Below the pieces are notes generated by a model that saw only the letters and a list, made by a program, of their open reading frames with translations, was not told the origin of the DNA and searched no databases. Below, piece by piece: positions 1-8,348 of a stretch of 64,000 bases of DNA. The DNA is from Glutamicibacter ardleyensis. Lineage in GTDB: Bacteria; Actinomycetota; Actinomycetes; Actinomycetales; Micrococcaceae. Each line of letters starts with the position of its first letter. Within the stretch, counting starts at the first letter, position 1. The stretch is taken from positions 1 to 64,000 of the forward strand of contig NZ_BMKX01000005.1 in NCBI RefSeq assembly GCF_014644555.1. Reading direction: 5' to 3'. The position numbers and the translations under genes were made by a program.

Positions 1-129
1 TTGGCGGTGATGTCTGGGCAGGATATTGTGCTGGACGCGCCGCAGTTTTTGCATCGCCATAGGGTGCGTCCAGCACTGGTTTTCCCGTTTTTTACTTGTT
101 TATTTCCGCATACATCGCAGAGGGGTTGA
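1..129 (+). CDS. Possible 3' end of an unidentified gene (partial)
   Basis: Frame 1 is open from the window edge to a TGA at 127-129, about 42 codons, and the translation (for example DIVLDAPQFLHRHR) looks mildly protein-like. I do not recognise it. An 11-bp inverted repeat (28-38 with 66-76) lies inside it, so the stretch could instead be noncoding sequence with a hairpin. The upstream part is outside the window. Low confidence. Confidence 0.2.
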   Translation: MAVMSGQDIVLDAPQFLHRHRVRPALVFPFFTCLFPHTSQRG

Positions 130-149
130 TTCGCAACTTTTGCCACGGT

Positions 150-168
150 ACATGCTTTCAAAGCATGT
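150..168. promoter_or_regulatory. Perfect 19-nt palindrome, operator-like
   Basis: Positions 150-158 are the exact reverse complement of 160-168 around a central C (half-site ACATGCTTT). Such a symmetric site is typical of a dimeric repressor operator, but no intact gene starts close by: the next coding remnant begins near 370. The rest of 130-369 shows no gene I can support. The function is unknown. Confidence 0.2.
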
Positions 169-369
169 GGTGGTGGTGTTAGCCCTAGTGGTTATTTGTT
201 TTGGGAGGTTTCTGTACACACATTTTGGGACTTAACCCCCGACGTGTGCCACCATAAGTCTGCGCCGGCTATTGGTTCCGAAATGCTTGTCGAATGAAAT
301 TCCCCTGCCTTAGGGGTCAACTAGTTTCTGGTTTCCATGGCTGCGGAGGCCAAGATGGTTCGCACGTGA

Positions 370-990
370 GTGCATAACCTCTTGGTTTCGTTAGTTGGCC
401 ACGCCGCAGGAGATCGAGTGCTCTTTGATGAGCAGGCCGGGGGAGCGGCCGCGCTATTTACAAGATTCGATGAGCGCGTCATTCACGGTATTCAGGGGCT
501 CAGAGATCCCTTCACGGCAGATCACGCAATGATCAGCATGCGTGGACAGGGGATCGGAGCCGAGACTATGGGGCGCCGCAAGCTTGGCTTGCAACCTGGA
601 CCATGGCCTAAGGATGGATAGATGGAATGGCTGGTGGGGAGATGCCCACCCTTTTTAACCCCGGTTTTTATCTTGACTCGTTACCCACGAGAAACACTCA
701 AATTTACTAACGGCACAAGTTTCCATTTTGTCGATACCGCACCGGGTGATGCGCTACGCATGGCACAGGAAGCGGCAGGCGGGTTAGACGTTCGCATCGA
801 CGGCGGGCCATCGACCGTCAATGAATTTCTCCGCGCGGACTTGATTGACTTCCTGCATCTGGCGATTGTCCCCATGTTGGTGGGCTCTGGTGTGCAAATC
901 TGGGATCAACTATTAGGTATGGAAGATCGATTCGAGACCGAATCAATTGGCACTGGCGGCGGACTGACACATCAGCTGTGGAACAGATGA
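370..990 (+). pseudogene. Broken dihydrofolate-reductase-family (RibD C-terminal) gene
   Basis: The translation follows the family of small stand-alone RibD-C/dihydrofolate-reductase-like proteins: an N-terminal part with GQGIGAETMGRRKLG, then TPVFILTRYPRE, FHFVD, the nucleotide-site signature DVRIDGGPSTVNEFL, and a C-terminus ending THQLWNR. Frame 1 is interrupted by a TAG at 619-621. Between about 610 and 652 the expected residues (NGWWGDAHPF) are found in frame 2. This means a net one-base gain near 605-620 and a compensating one-base loss near the T run at 652-656. The gene is therefore probably inactive, unless one of the changes is a sequencing error. The extreme N-terminus is also poorly conserved. 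Confidence 0.7.
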
Positions 991-1677
991 GCCCGTACAT
1001 AATTAATACCCAATTTCCCATTGCATTGTGTAGGGGAGCTGGAGAATGTTCTAGGTTATCTTTTGACCGAACCTAGGATCTGTAAAACCGAGGCGGTGGA
1101 CGTGCGTGCGCTCCTACCGCTCGCTGCTAAACGACAACGGCTGCGGCCAGTTAGCGAAGTCGATGCAGATTCCTTGTGCGCTGTCGTAGGCAACGTTCAC
1201 GCTGTGCTCTGCTTAGGCTCGCCCCTGTGGACCTGCAATGTCGCAACCGTACGAATCCTTAGCCGGCTGTCTATAGGTGCTGAGGAGGGCAGTGGAATGC
1301 TCCTGGCCCCTGAACGATTCCCCGATAAAACGTAAATTGTCTCGTGCACGTGGAATAGCTGGAATCCAGGTTTTTGGAAAGCTTCGATGGGCTTTGGGTA
1401 CACACGTGCTGAACCGTGACTCGATCGAGGCTGACATGCGCGACATCGACTCGGGCGGGTGTTGGAGAAGATGCTGTTATTCGCGAGAGATCATCTCGTG
1501 AGGACGGCCATGCTGACGGGGCATCAACGAATTCTTGGGTGTACGCGATCTGGCATCGCGAGTGGGAGTACATTCCGCCTCACACCCCCAATCTGACCCA
1601 AGATTAGGGGTGTGATGCAAGACATGGCCTTTCGATTCGCCATGGAGTTTAGGAGTTGGTAATGTTGTATTTACCGA
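991..1677. other. Intergenic stretch without a supportable gene
   Basis: Several short open frames exist on both strands, but none has recognisable domains, consistent composition or a convincing ribosome binding site. A hairpin with arms at 1580-1590 and 1604-1615 (cacaccccca / taggggtgtg) lies about 60 nt before the tRNA. I read the region as decayed or noncoding DNA. A promoter for the tRNA must lie near its 3' end, but I could not fix the boxes. Confidence 0.4.
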
Positions 1678-1751
1678 CGCGGGGTGGAGCAGTTCGGTAG
1701 CTCGCCGGGCTCATAACCCGGAGGTCAGAGGTTCAAATCCTCTCCCCGCCA
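1678..1751 (+). tRNA. Initiator tRNA-fMet (CAT anticodon)
   Basis: A complete cloverleaf can be drawn. The acceptor stem is 1678-1684 with 1744-1750, the D stem gagc/gctc, the anticodon stem ccggg/cccgg with loop ctcataa (anticodon CAT at 1712-1714), and the T stem agagg/cctct with loop ttcaaat. Two initiator hallmarks are present: the first acceptor position is unpaired (C1 opposite C72), and three G-C pairs close the anticodon stem (ggg/ccc). The CCA end is not encoded. Confidence 0.96.
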
Positions 1752-1756
1752 CAGAG

Positions 1757-1789
1757 AAAAAGTGGAGATCCAAATGGATCTCCACTTTT
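1757..1789 (+). terminator. Rho-independent terminator after tRNA-fMet
   Basis: An 11-bp perfect stem (agtggagatcc, 1761-1771, with 1776-1786) and a 4-nt loop is followed by TTTT. It lies directly after the tRNA and probably ends its transcript. Confidence 0.85.
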
Positions 1790-1818
1790 GGTTTAAGCTT
1801 TTATTTTTGGCGAATAAG

Positions 1819-1859
1819 TAGGCGCCGGATCTGTTCAAGTTGAACAGATCCGGCGCCTA
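1819..1859 (-). terminator. Long hairpin at the 3' end of the pspA unit
   Basis: Positions 1819-1838 are an exact inverted repeat of 1840-1859 (20 bp, centred on 1839), placed 17 nt beyond the pspA stop codon. The U-run on the minus strand is weak, so the hairpin may stabilise the transcript 3' end as well as terminate it. Confidence 0.7.
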
Positions 1860-1875
1860 TTGTCATGTAGGGAGT

Positions 1876-2607
1876 CTAGCTCTCCAATGCTCCGGTCTGA
1901 TTAGCCTTCAGAGCCGCCAGTCGTGCTTCAACCTCGGTCTGTTCACCGAGGTCTTCCAGAGACTCAAACTGAGCGTCCAGACTGGACGAGGCCAACTCCG
2001 ACGCACCTCGCACCTTGGCTTCTTCACGGCGGATCTTTTCCTCAAAGCGGCTGATCTCGCTGGTCGGATCCATCATATTCACGGACTTGACGGCCTCGTT
2101 GACCTGGTTCTGCGCGTTTGCAGACTTAGCACGAGCAACGAGTTCGTCGCGCTTGCTGACCAGTTCGTTGCGCTTTTCCTTCATCTGGTTCAGGCCGGTC
2201 TTCAGCTTCTCAACGATTTCGCGCTGCGAGGAGATGGTCGGGTTAGCGGTTTTCATCTCACTTTCAGCCTGCATCTGACGCTGAATGGCTACCTTGGCCA
2301 AATTGTCGAATTTCCCGGCGTTGTCGGCATCGTTTGCCGCGCGAAATTCGTCCGCCTTATTCGAGGCAGCCAAAGCTTTGGTTCCCCAGTCACCAGCTGC
2401 TTGCTCATCTTCGCGGTAGTCGTCTTCCAACATCCGCAGGTTACCGATGGTCTGGGCGACAGCCTGTTCAGCTTCTGCAATGTTGTCTGTGTAGTCGCGA
2501 ACCATCTGATCCATCATCTTCTCTGGATCTTCGGCAGAATCCAGGATCGAGTTGATGTTGGCCTTTGCGAGCTGGGCAACGCGTCCGAAAAGTGATTGCT
2601 TGGTCAT
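1876..2607 (-). CDS. PspA/IM30 (ESCRT-III-like) family membrane-stress protein
   Basis: A 243-residue, highly charged, almost wholly helical protein beginning MTKQSLFGRVAQLAKANINS and continuing with the family's typical DPEKMMDQMVRDY segment. PspA/IM30 proteins bind the inner face of the cytoplasmic membrane through an N-terminal amphipathic helix and form oligomeric coats that help maintain membrane integrity under stress. The N-terminal helix and long coiled coils are visible; there is no signal peptide. A ribosome site (GAAAGG) lies 7 nt before the ATG. The gene lies 68 bp downstream of the TPM-domain gene on the same strand, probably in one transcript, an association common in actinobacteria. 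No PspBC or PspF-like regulator is nearby. Confidence 0.92.
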   Translation of the reverse strand: MTKQSLFGRVAQLAKANINSILDSAEDPEKMMDQMVRDYTDNIAEAEQAVAQTIGNLRMLEDDYREDEQAAGDWGTKALAASNKADEFRAANDADNAGKFDNLAKVAIQRQMQAESEMKTANPTISSQREIVEKLKTGLNQMKEKRNELVSKRDELVARAKSANAQNQVNEAVKSVNMMDPTSEISRFEEKIRREEAKVRGASELASSSLDAQFESLEDLGEQTEVEARLAALKANQTGALES

Positions 2608-2675
2608 GTGTAGACCTTTCTATACGAAATAGTATTGCTGAAATTTGCGTACTACTGAGATAAAACCGCGTAACT

Positions 2676-4742
2676 CTAGAAACTGCCGCCGGCACCTCCG
2701 CCGAAGCCTCCACCACCTCCGCCGCCGCCAAATCCGCCACCGAAACCTCCGCCGCCTCCACCGAAGCCACCGAAGCCGCCTCCGCCGAAGAATCCACCGT
2801 CGCCGCCATCATGGTTTCCACCTCCGCGGTTTCCTCCGCCGAGGATCGAATCGATGAGAATGCCTCCAAGAACGGCGCCACCAATTCCGTCGAACATGCC
2901 TCCACGACCGCGGTTGGAACCTCCAAAGTTACCTAACCCACCGTCACCACCAAAGCCATTGACGTCTTGTTCGGCCATGCGAGCAGCCTGATCAGCAAGT
3001 TGGCTGGCACGCTGTGCTGAAGCAACCGCCTCAGAGGGATTCTGCGATGCCAAGGACAGCGCCTGATCGTAGGCGCGCTGTGCTTCAGCTAGGCGGGTAC
3101 GTGCCGAAGAGCGGACGCCGCCACGACGCGCACGTATGTAATCTTCGGTGCCTTGGATCCGCGAAGCGGCGGTATTAAGCAATGACTGCAGCTGATCACG
3201 AGCGGCTTGATCCTGCTGAGCGCGATCGCGAAGCGTTCCCAAGGCAGAAGCCAAGGGAGTAGTAGAATCATCGAGCGCCGAGATCAATGCCAGCGGATCA
3301 TGCTTATCTGCGCGTAGTGCTTGTTGAATCATTGACAGGGTGCTTTCGACCCCGGCGATGGGACCTGCCAGATTAGGCTGTGAACCGTTAGCGACAAGGG
3401 CTTTAGCCTGCGCGAGGTCCCGGGCAGCCGTGGCAACAGCTGATTCCAAATCATTGTCTGCTTGACGAAGAGCCGACGCGGACTTACTGATTGCTTCCAG
3501 CAGGACTTCAGCCTGATCATGGGCTTCTTCAGCATTCTGAATCAACAGGGCAGCATGTGCACGGTCGCTGCCGAGCTTTTCACGTGCCTGCTTCAGCGAT
3601 GACACCGCAAAGGTCAGTCGTTCCGAGGCCTGCTCGGCGTTATCGGTGATCTGTGAGACCGCACTGTCCTCATACTTCGTCGTTAACGCTTCAAGCTCGG
3701 AGACACGCTGTGAAAGTTGCTGCGCAAGAGGTTCTTTTTCGGCGGCGACTTCTTCAATTCGAGTCTCAGCATTTTGCTCTAGCTGACGTAGATCTTTGAA
3801 TTCGCTGGCGTGCTTTTGCAAGGTGTCGTCAACTTGACCGCATCGGTTGATGATTTCGCCAAGCCAGGAGCGCTGGTCTTCCTCGGTGTCGGGAATGTGA
3901 TCATCGAGTTGTTGCTGCAGGCGGAAGGATTCCACTAGGTGTGTTTTGGCTTCGGCCAGATCCTCGGAGAAAACCTTGACAGAGTCTGCACCATATTGAG
4001 CTTCAGCGAATCCTAGTTCCTGCTCGGAAGAACGAATTGAATCATCGGCGGCAACAAGTAATTGGTCCGCTCGCAGTCGTAGGCTCTCCAATGACTCAAG
4101 CTGCTGAGGCTGCCCAGCGCTTGGGTTTCCTTGAGGGATTTGGTTAGTCTTTTTCTTGCTTCGGCGCGAAAGAATGACATAGCCGGCTACAGCTACGCCG
4201 CCAATAATGAGAAGTACCCAGAAAACGCTACCGCCGGAGCTTGACGAACTGGTGGCACTGCCACCATCGGCAACATTTGCGATACCTTCCATTGCTCCTT
4301 CAGCGGCGCCCGACCAATCTTTCTTCGCGAGGGCCGGGGAAATTTGCTTTGAATAGATTTCCTGGGTGTAAGCGTTAAGTGGACCATTTTGGTGTCCGGC
4401 GAAGTTTGCCTGACGCTGTTTGGTTGCCACCACCAAGATAGCGTCGGAACTGCCCATATTCTTATTCGCAGCAACTTGTTCAAGCCATTGGCCCGGATTT
4501 GAAGGGGAAGTAAACTCGTCAACGTAAACGACAAACAGGCTAATGCCAGTGTCATCACGAAGTGTCTTAATGTCGTTTTCGAGTTTACCTTCATCGCCAC
4601 CGAGCACCTGGGCGTTGTCGACAACAAAGTCTCCAGGTGGGATGGTGACAGGGGGGTCTGCAAATGCTGGTGCTGATGCTCCCAGCGATAATGCCACCGC
4701 CGTTAATGCTGCAGCAGTGATTCGCCGCGCTTTGGAAATCAT
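2676..4742 (-). CDS. TPM-domain (YgcG-like) membrane protein with Gly-rich tail
   Basis: A 688-residue protein from the ATG at 4742, which has a GAGGA site 7 nt upstream; ATGs further upstream lack one. A signal peptide (about 1-30, ending APAFA) is followed by a TPM domain (about 35-165; PPGDFVVDNAQVL), a Ser/Gly linker and a membrane helix (about 178-200; VFWVLLIIGGVAVAGYVIL). Then comes a long charged coiled-coil region (about 220-600) and a C-terminal tail of Gly-Gly-Phe repeats. The TPM domain should face outside and the coiled coil inside. TPM proteins are linked to envelope quality control; the exact role is not established. Pairing with PspA downstream suggests joint work at the membrane. 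Confidence 0.85.
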   Translation of the reverse strand: MISKARRITAAALTAVALSLGASAPAFADPPVTIPPGDFVVDNAQVLGGDEGKLENDIKTLRDDTGISLFVVYVDEFTSPSNPGQWLEQVAANKNMGSSDAILVVATKQRQANFAGHQNGPLNAYTQEIYSKQISPALAKKDWSGAAEGAMEGIANVADGGSATSSSSSGGSVFWVLLIIGGVAVAGYVILSRRSKKKTNQIPQGNPSAGQPQQLESLESLRLRADQLLVAADDSIRSSEQELGFAEAQYGADSVKVFSEDLAEAKTHLVESFRLQQQLDDHIPDTEEDQRSWLGEIINRCGQVDDTLQKHASEFKDLRQLEQNAETRIEEVAAEKEPLAQQLSQRVSELEALTTKYEDSAVSQITDNAEQASERLTFAVSSLKQAREKLGSDRAHAALLIQNAEEAHDQAEVLLEAISKSASALRQADNDLESAVATAARDLAQAKALVANGSQPNLAGPIAGVESTLSMIQQALRADKHDPLALISALDDSTTPLASALGTLRDRAQQDQAARDQLQSLLNTAASRIQGTEDYIRARRGGVRSSARTRLAEAQRAYDQALSLASQNPSEAVASAQRASQLADQAARMAEQDVNGFGGDGGLGNFGGSNRGRGGMFDGIGGAVLGGILIDSILGGGNRGGGNHDGGDGGFFGGGGFGGFGGGGGGFGGGFGGGGGGGGFGGGAGGSF

Positions 4743-4982
4743 TGTCGTCCTCATCTGAATTGCTGATTCGAACGAATAAAACAGCCACTCGTCCAATCGC
4801 TTTTACCTACGATTACTTTGTTAGCTCAATTTGATTCTATTTGCCCTGCATGCCAGCGTCCATGCTATTCAGCTGCGAGAATAGTTAACTCACAGCCAGC
4901 GCTAAGTTATCCCTCTCAACCGCCACAGTTCGACCGTGAATAATAAAACTCAAGAGATACGATATTCGAAAGAGGTATGACG

Positions 4983-6572
4983 ATGAGCCAGTCACCAGAT
5001 GAACCACGAAACAACGACATGGGCCAACCCGAGCAACCCGAGGATATCGGTCAAACCCCGAATCATGTTCAAGAGCCACGCGTCGCTCCCTCCGACGGTA
5101 CACCTCAGAGCCCTGAAACCACACCGATTTCATATGTCGAGCCAACTCGCAATCATGAGCGCGTCAGCGACAGTGGTAACGCAAGTGATCAGCCGACCGA
5201 TGTGTATGCTCGCCCGGCAAATCACGTTGAACCGCAGCCTGCGACAAGCGTCTATGGACAGGCCTCAGAGCAACACCATTCAGCAGCTACTGGGTCACCT
5301 TATGGTGCAGCAGGATATGGGCACTCTGACCAACACTCAAACTATCCAGTACCGCCTGAGCGTGCGCCGAAGAAGAAGTTTGCTGGCAGTACCTTAATTG
5401 CCGGAATGGTCGCTGCAGCTTTAATTGGTGGCGTGACAGCGGCTGGAACCACGTATTTCATGAATGATGGCGGCAACGCCAGCAGCACTTCGGTGCAGAC
5501 GCCCCAAAATGGCGTGGTCATCAACAATCCTGAGTCCGTCACTGCGGTAACTGCTGCAGCGGCAAAGGCTTCGCCGAGCGTGGTGACCATCGAGGCCTCG
5601 GGCAATGGCAGCGGGGGATCGGGCTCAGGAATTATCCTTGATACTGAGGGTCATATTCTTACCAACACTCACGTAGTGACACTCGGTGGGGAAACAGCCA
5701 ATCCGTCGCTGAGCGTCCGGCTGAGCGATGGCAAGGTACACCAGGCAAAACTGGTGGGTACAGATCCTCTCTCAGATTTGGCAGTGATCAAGATTGATGC
5801 GCCAAAACTTGTCCCAGCTACTCTTGGCAAGTCCTCTGCACTTAACGTTGGCGACACTGCAGTGGCCATTGGTGCGCCTCTTGGGCTGAGCGGTACGGTA
5901 ACTGACGGCATTATTTCCACACTTAACCGCACCATCTCGGTGGCTTCCTCGGCAGTGCCTAAGGAAAACGCACAAAGTGATGGGCAAGGTGGCGGTGACA
6001 GTCAGTACAACTTCGAGTTCCCGGGGATGCCTAAACAGGATAATCAATCCAGCCAAGGGTCGATCTACATTAACGTCATGCAGACCGATGCCGCGATTAA
6101 CCACGGCAACTCGGGTGGCGCACTAGTCAACGATAAGGGCGAAATTATTGGCGTGAACGTTGCGATCGCTTCCAGCGGCTCCGGAGGATCAGAATCAGGT
6201 TCGATCGGTGTTGGTTTTGCGATACCCATCGATTACGCGCAGCGCATCGCAAACGAGCTAATTGCCAATGGTTCGGCAACCCACGGTCTCTTGGGAGCAA
6301 CAGTACAAGCCCAAGCCGCCTCCACCGGTTCGGATGCGTCGCAGTTCAGTGTAGGCGCAGCAATCCAGGATATTTCACCGAACTCAGCAGCCGAGAAGGC
6401 TGGTCTGAAATCTGGGGACATCATCACGGTTGTCAACGGCCGAGCCATTCAAGATTCGCAGACATTGACTGCAGCCATTCGTGAAGTACCAGCCGGTGGA
6501 AAGGCTGAAATTACTTACACCCGAAATGGCGCCGATAACAATGTGAGCGTAGAAGTTGGCTCGCTGAAGTAG
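4983..6572 (+). CDS. Membrane-anchored HtrA/DegP-type serine protease (trypsin fold + PDZ)
   Basis: A 529-residue S1C protease. The cytoplasmic N-terminus (about 130 residues) is Pro/Gln-rich and disordered. A single membrane helix (about 133-155) then exports the protease domain. The catalytic triad is visible: His about 230 in NTHVV, Asp about 265 in SDLAVIKID, and Ser about 377 in GNSGGAL. A C-terminal PDZ domain (about 435-525; ISPNSAAEKAGLKSGDIITVVNG) should bind unfolded C-termini. Such proteases degrade damaged exported proteins. The ATG at 4983 is preferred because AGAGG lies 7 nt before it, whereas it is only one base from the ATG at 4977. It is transcribed away from the TPM/PspA unit. 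Confidence 0.93.
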   Translation: MSQSPDEPRNNDMGQPEQPEDIGQTPNHVQEPRVAPSDGTPQSPETTPISYVEPTRNHERVSDSGNASDQPTDVYARPANHVEPQPATSVYGQASEQHHSAATGSPYGAAGYGHSDQHSNYPVPPERAPKKKFAGSTLIAGMVAAALIGGVTAAGTTYFMNDGGNASSTSVQTPQNGVVINNPESVTAVTAAAAKASPSVVTIEASGNGSGGSGSGIILDTEGHILTNTHVVTLGGETANPSLSVRLSDGKVHQAKLVGTDPLSDLAVIKIDAPKLVPATLGKSSALNVGDTAVAIGAPLGLSGTVTDGIISTLNRTISVASSAVPKENAQSDGQGGGDSQYNFEFPGMPKQDNQSSQGSIYINVMQTDAAINHGNSGGALVNDKGEIIGVNVAIASSGSGGSESGSIGVGFAIPIDYAQRIANELIANGSATHGLLGATVQAQAASTGSDASQFSVGAAIQDISPNSAAEKAGLKSGDIITVVNGRAIQDSQTLTAAIREVPAGGKAEITYTRNGADNNVSVEVGSLK

Positions 6573-6600
6573 TCGAATCAAGTACACGGCAAGTCAATAG

Positions 6601-6642
6601 ATATGGTGTGGTGCAGATAATAATCGCATCACACCATATTTT
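6601..6642 (+). terminator. Terminator after htrA-like gene
   Basis: A 14-bp stem with one G-T pair (6601-6614 with 6626-6639) and an 11-nt loop ends in TTTT. It lies about 30 nt after the protease stop codon. Confidence 0.85.
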
Positions 6643-6787
6643 GTGCCTTAAAATCGAAGTCATCGGCCGATATCGATACGATAGTAGGCGAAGCACGGAA
6701 GAATGATTAGTGAAGCAACCAAGCTTTATGCAACTCCGAAGCTATTAAAAACCTCTCAAATACCCTGCCCTAGACAGCCTCAGAAAT

Positions 6788-7564
6788 GTGACGATGCGAC
6801 GCATGCTTGATCCCAACGACTTCATAAACCCTGCAACTCAGCGAGTGTTGGCATTTGCCGCACACCCCGATGACCTGGATTTTGGTGCGGCCGGTACGGT
6901 CGCGGCCATGACCGCAGCTGGTATTGAAGTGCAATATTGCATTATGACCGACGGAGATGCTGGCGGTTTTGATGACCGGGATCCGGCAGAAACGGTTCGC
7001 TTGCGACATGAAGAACAACGTGTCGCAGCTGCTCGCGTGGGCGTGAGTACCGTGCACTTTTTAGGTGAACGTGACGGTTTCCTAGAACCTAGCCACCACG
7101 TGATGCGTCAAGTTGTGCGTCTAATTCGCCAGTTTAAGCCGCAAATTGTCATGGCCATGCATCCCGAACGCAACTGGGAGCGGATACAACGCTCACATCC
7201 CGATCATCTTGCCTGTGGGGAAGCGGTAACGCGTGCTATTTATCCAGCCGTGGAGAACCCCTTCTCTTATCCGGAGCTTATAGCTGAAGAGGGTCTGCAG
7301 GCCTACAAGGTGCCATGGCTTTGGTTCTATGGGGCTCCGAGAGAGCGTGAAAATGCCTTCATGGATATCAGCGAATTTTTTGAGTCGAAGATGGATGCTT
7401 TGAGGGCCCATTTCACCCAACATCCAGATGTAGGGGCTATGGAGAAGTTCGTCCTAGAACAATGCCAGGCGAACGCAGAGCGTGGAAAAAAGCCTGTAGG
7501 GTCACTGGCCGAAGCATTTCATTTGGTGGCGGTCAATGCTGACGACACGATCGCTGGCTTCTAA
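6788..7564 (+). CDS. PIG-L (LmbE-like) family zinc deacetylase
   Basis: About 258 residues. The family's zinc-site signature AHPDDLDFGAAG is near the N-terminus, and the second metal motif SHPDHLACG lies at about residue 138. PIG-L enzymes remove N-acetyl groups from GlcNAc-type substrates, as in mycothiol (MshB/Mca) or other amino-sugar pathways. The sequence does not identify the substrate and no mycothiol gene is adjacent. The gene stands alone between two terminators. The start is uncertain: GTG 6788, ATG 6794 and ATG 6803 are in frame and none has a clear ribosome site. Confidence 0.88.
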   Translation: MTMRRMLDPNDFINPATQRVLAFAAHPDDLDFGAAGTVAAMTAAGIEVQYCIMTDGDAGGFDDRDPAETVRLRHEEQRVAAARVGVSTVHFLGERDGFLEPSHHVMRQVVRLIRQFKPQIVMAMHPERNWERIQRSHPDHLACGEAVTRAIYPAVENPFSYPELIAEEGLQAYKVPWLWFYGAPRERENAFMDISEFFESKMDALRAHFTQHPDVGAMEKFVLEQCQANAERGKKPVGSLAEAFHLVAVNADDTIAGF

Positions 7565-7580
7565 GGTAGATTGCTGGTCT

Positions 7581-7633
7581 AAACTATTGAGGCGCTGGTT
7601 CCCTTTCGGGAACTAGCGCCTCAATAGTTTTAA
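7581..7633. terminator. Bidirectional terminator between convergent genes
   Basis: A stem of about 22 bp (aaactattgaggcgctggttcc, 7581-7602, with 7608-7630; one mismatch) has A-rich and T-rich flanks on opposite sides. It can therefore stop transcription from both the PIG-L gene and the convergent membrane-protein gene. Confidence 0.85.
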
Positions 7634-7670
7634 GTTTTGTTTGAGCTCTCAGTAACTCAACGACAGATCG

Positions 7671-8225
7671 TTACTCTGCTGGCTGTTCAGTTTGGTTCAG
7701 CGGCAAATCAACAGAGGCTTCGGTTTCTTCCGAGGGCGACGCTGGAACCTCTGAGCCTTCTACGGTGATGTGTATCGCGACGACATCATCGATGGGGGAC
7801 AAGCCTCCCTTGGCGTCTTCACCAGTGGTCTTGGTTACCACGCTGATGCCGCCTTCTTCAAGAATGGCCCAGACCACGTACTGTTCAGAAGCATCAAGTG
7901 CAGGTAATGAGGACAGCTCAACGCCCAAAGAGTTCTCTTGCTTTGAGGTACTGATTTTCGCTTGACCGCCACTGCGCAAATCAACAGTCTGGCTGACAAC
8001 ATCCGAGGCTTTGGTGGCCTTAGTAGCCTTGGTTCCTCCATTGAGCAGGGAGAACGTCACTAACGCCAAGACGACCACGATGATCAGACCAATTAGTGCA
8101 AAGATCCAGCGTTTTGGCCTGACGCGCCGTTCGGCACGGGAGCTCTGGGCCACTTGACTGACCAGGTCCAGACCTAGATTTTCGTCCTGAGGCTCGTCGC
8201 TGTGCTGCGAAGGGCTACGGTTCAT
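7671..8225 (-). CDS. Single-pass membrane protein with RskA-like (anti-sigma) C-terminal domain
   Basis: 184 residues: a charged cytoplasmic N-terminus (1-42, with RRVRPKR before the membrane), one membrane helix (about 43-62), and an outer domain of about 110 residues. The pattern of the outer domain (YVVWAILEEGG ... VAIHITVEGSEVPASPSEE) resembles the extracytoplasmic domain of anti-sigma factor RskA. The N-terminus has no zinc-binding anti-sigma domain (no HxxxCxxC) and no sigma-factor gene is next to it, so an anti-sigma role is not supported. The acidic tail is Glu/Ser/Pro-rich. A GGGAG site lies about 11 nt before the ATG. Confidence 0.6.
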   Translation of the reverse strand: MNRSPSQHSDEPQDENLGLDLVSQVAQSSRAERRVRPKRWIFALIGLIIVVVLALVTFSLLNGGTKATKATKASDVVSQTVDLRSGGQAKISTSKQENSLGVELSSLPALDASEQYVVWAILEEGGISVVTKTTGEDAKGGLSPIDDVVAIHITVEGSEVPASPSEETEASVDLPLNQTEQPAE

Positions 8226-8348
8226 TGTTTTGGAATCTCCCGAGAAGTTGTCGGTCTTTTTGTCATGTGCGCCAATGCGAACATACTCAAAAGCTTACTT
8301 TATAAAGATTGGGTAAAGCTGTGTACTAGACCGGGTGGTGCTGGTATT

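Noticed and set aside
1021-1335. 104-codon frame in the gene-poor stretch
   Set aside because: No recognisable family, no ribosome site, and it competes with several equally long frames on the other strand.
2645-2857. Arg/His-rich frame opposite the Gly-rich tail
   Set aside because: Antisense reading of GGN-repeat codons; no start signal or homology expected.
2468-2926. Open frame on the minus strand across the pspA/TPM junction
   Set aside because: It is out of frame with both real genes and its Ala/Glu/Val-rich sequence is a by-product of the repetitive Gly-rich coding tail.
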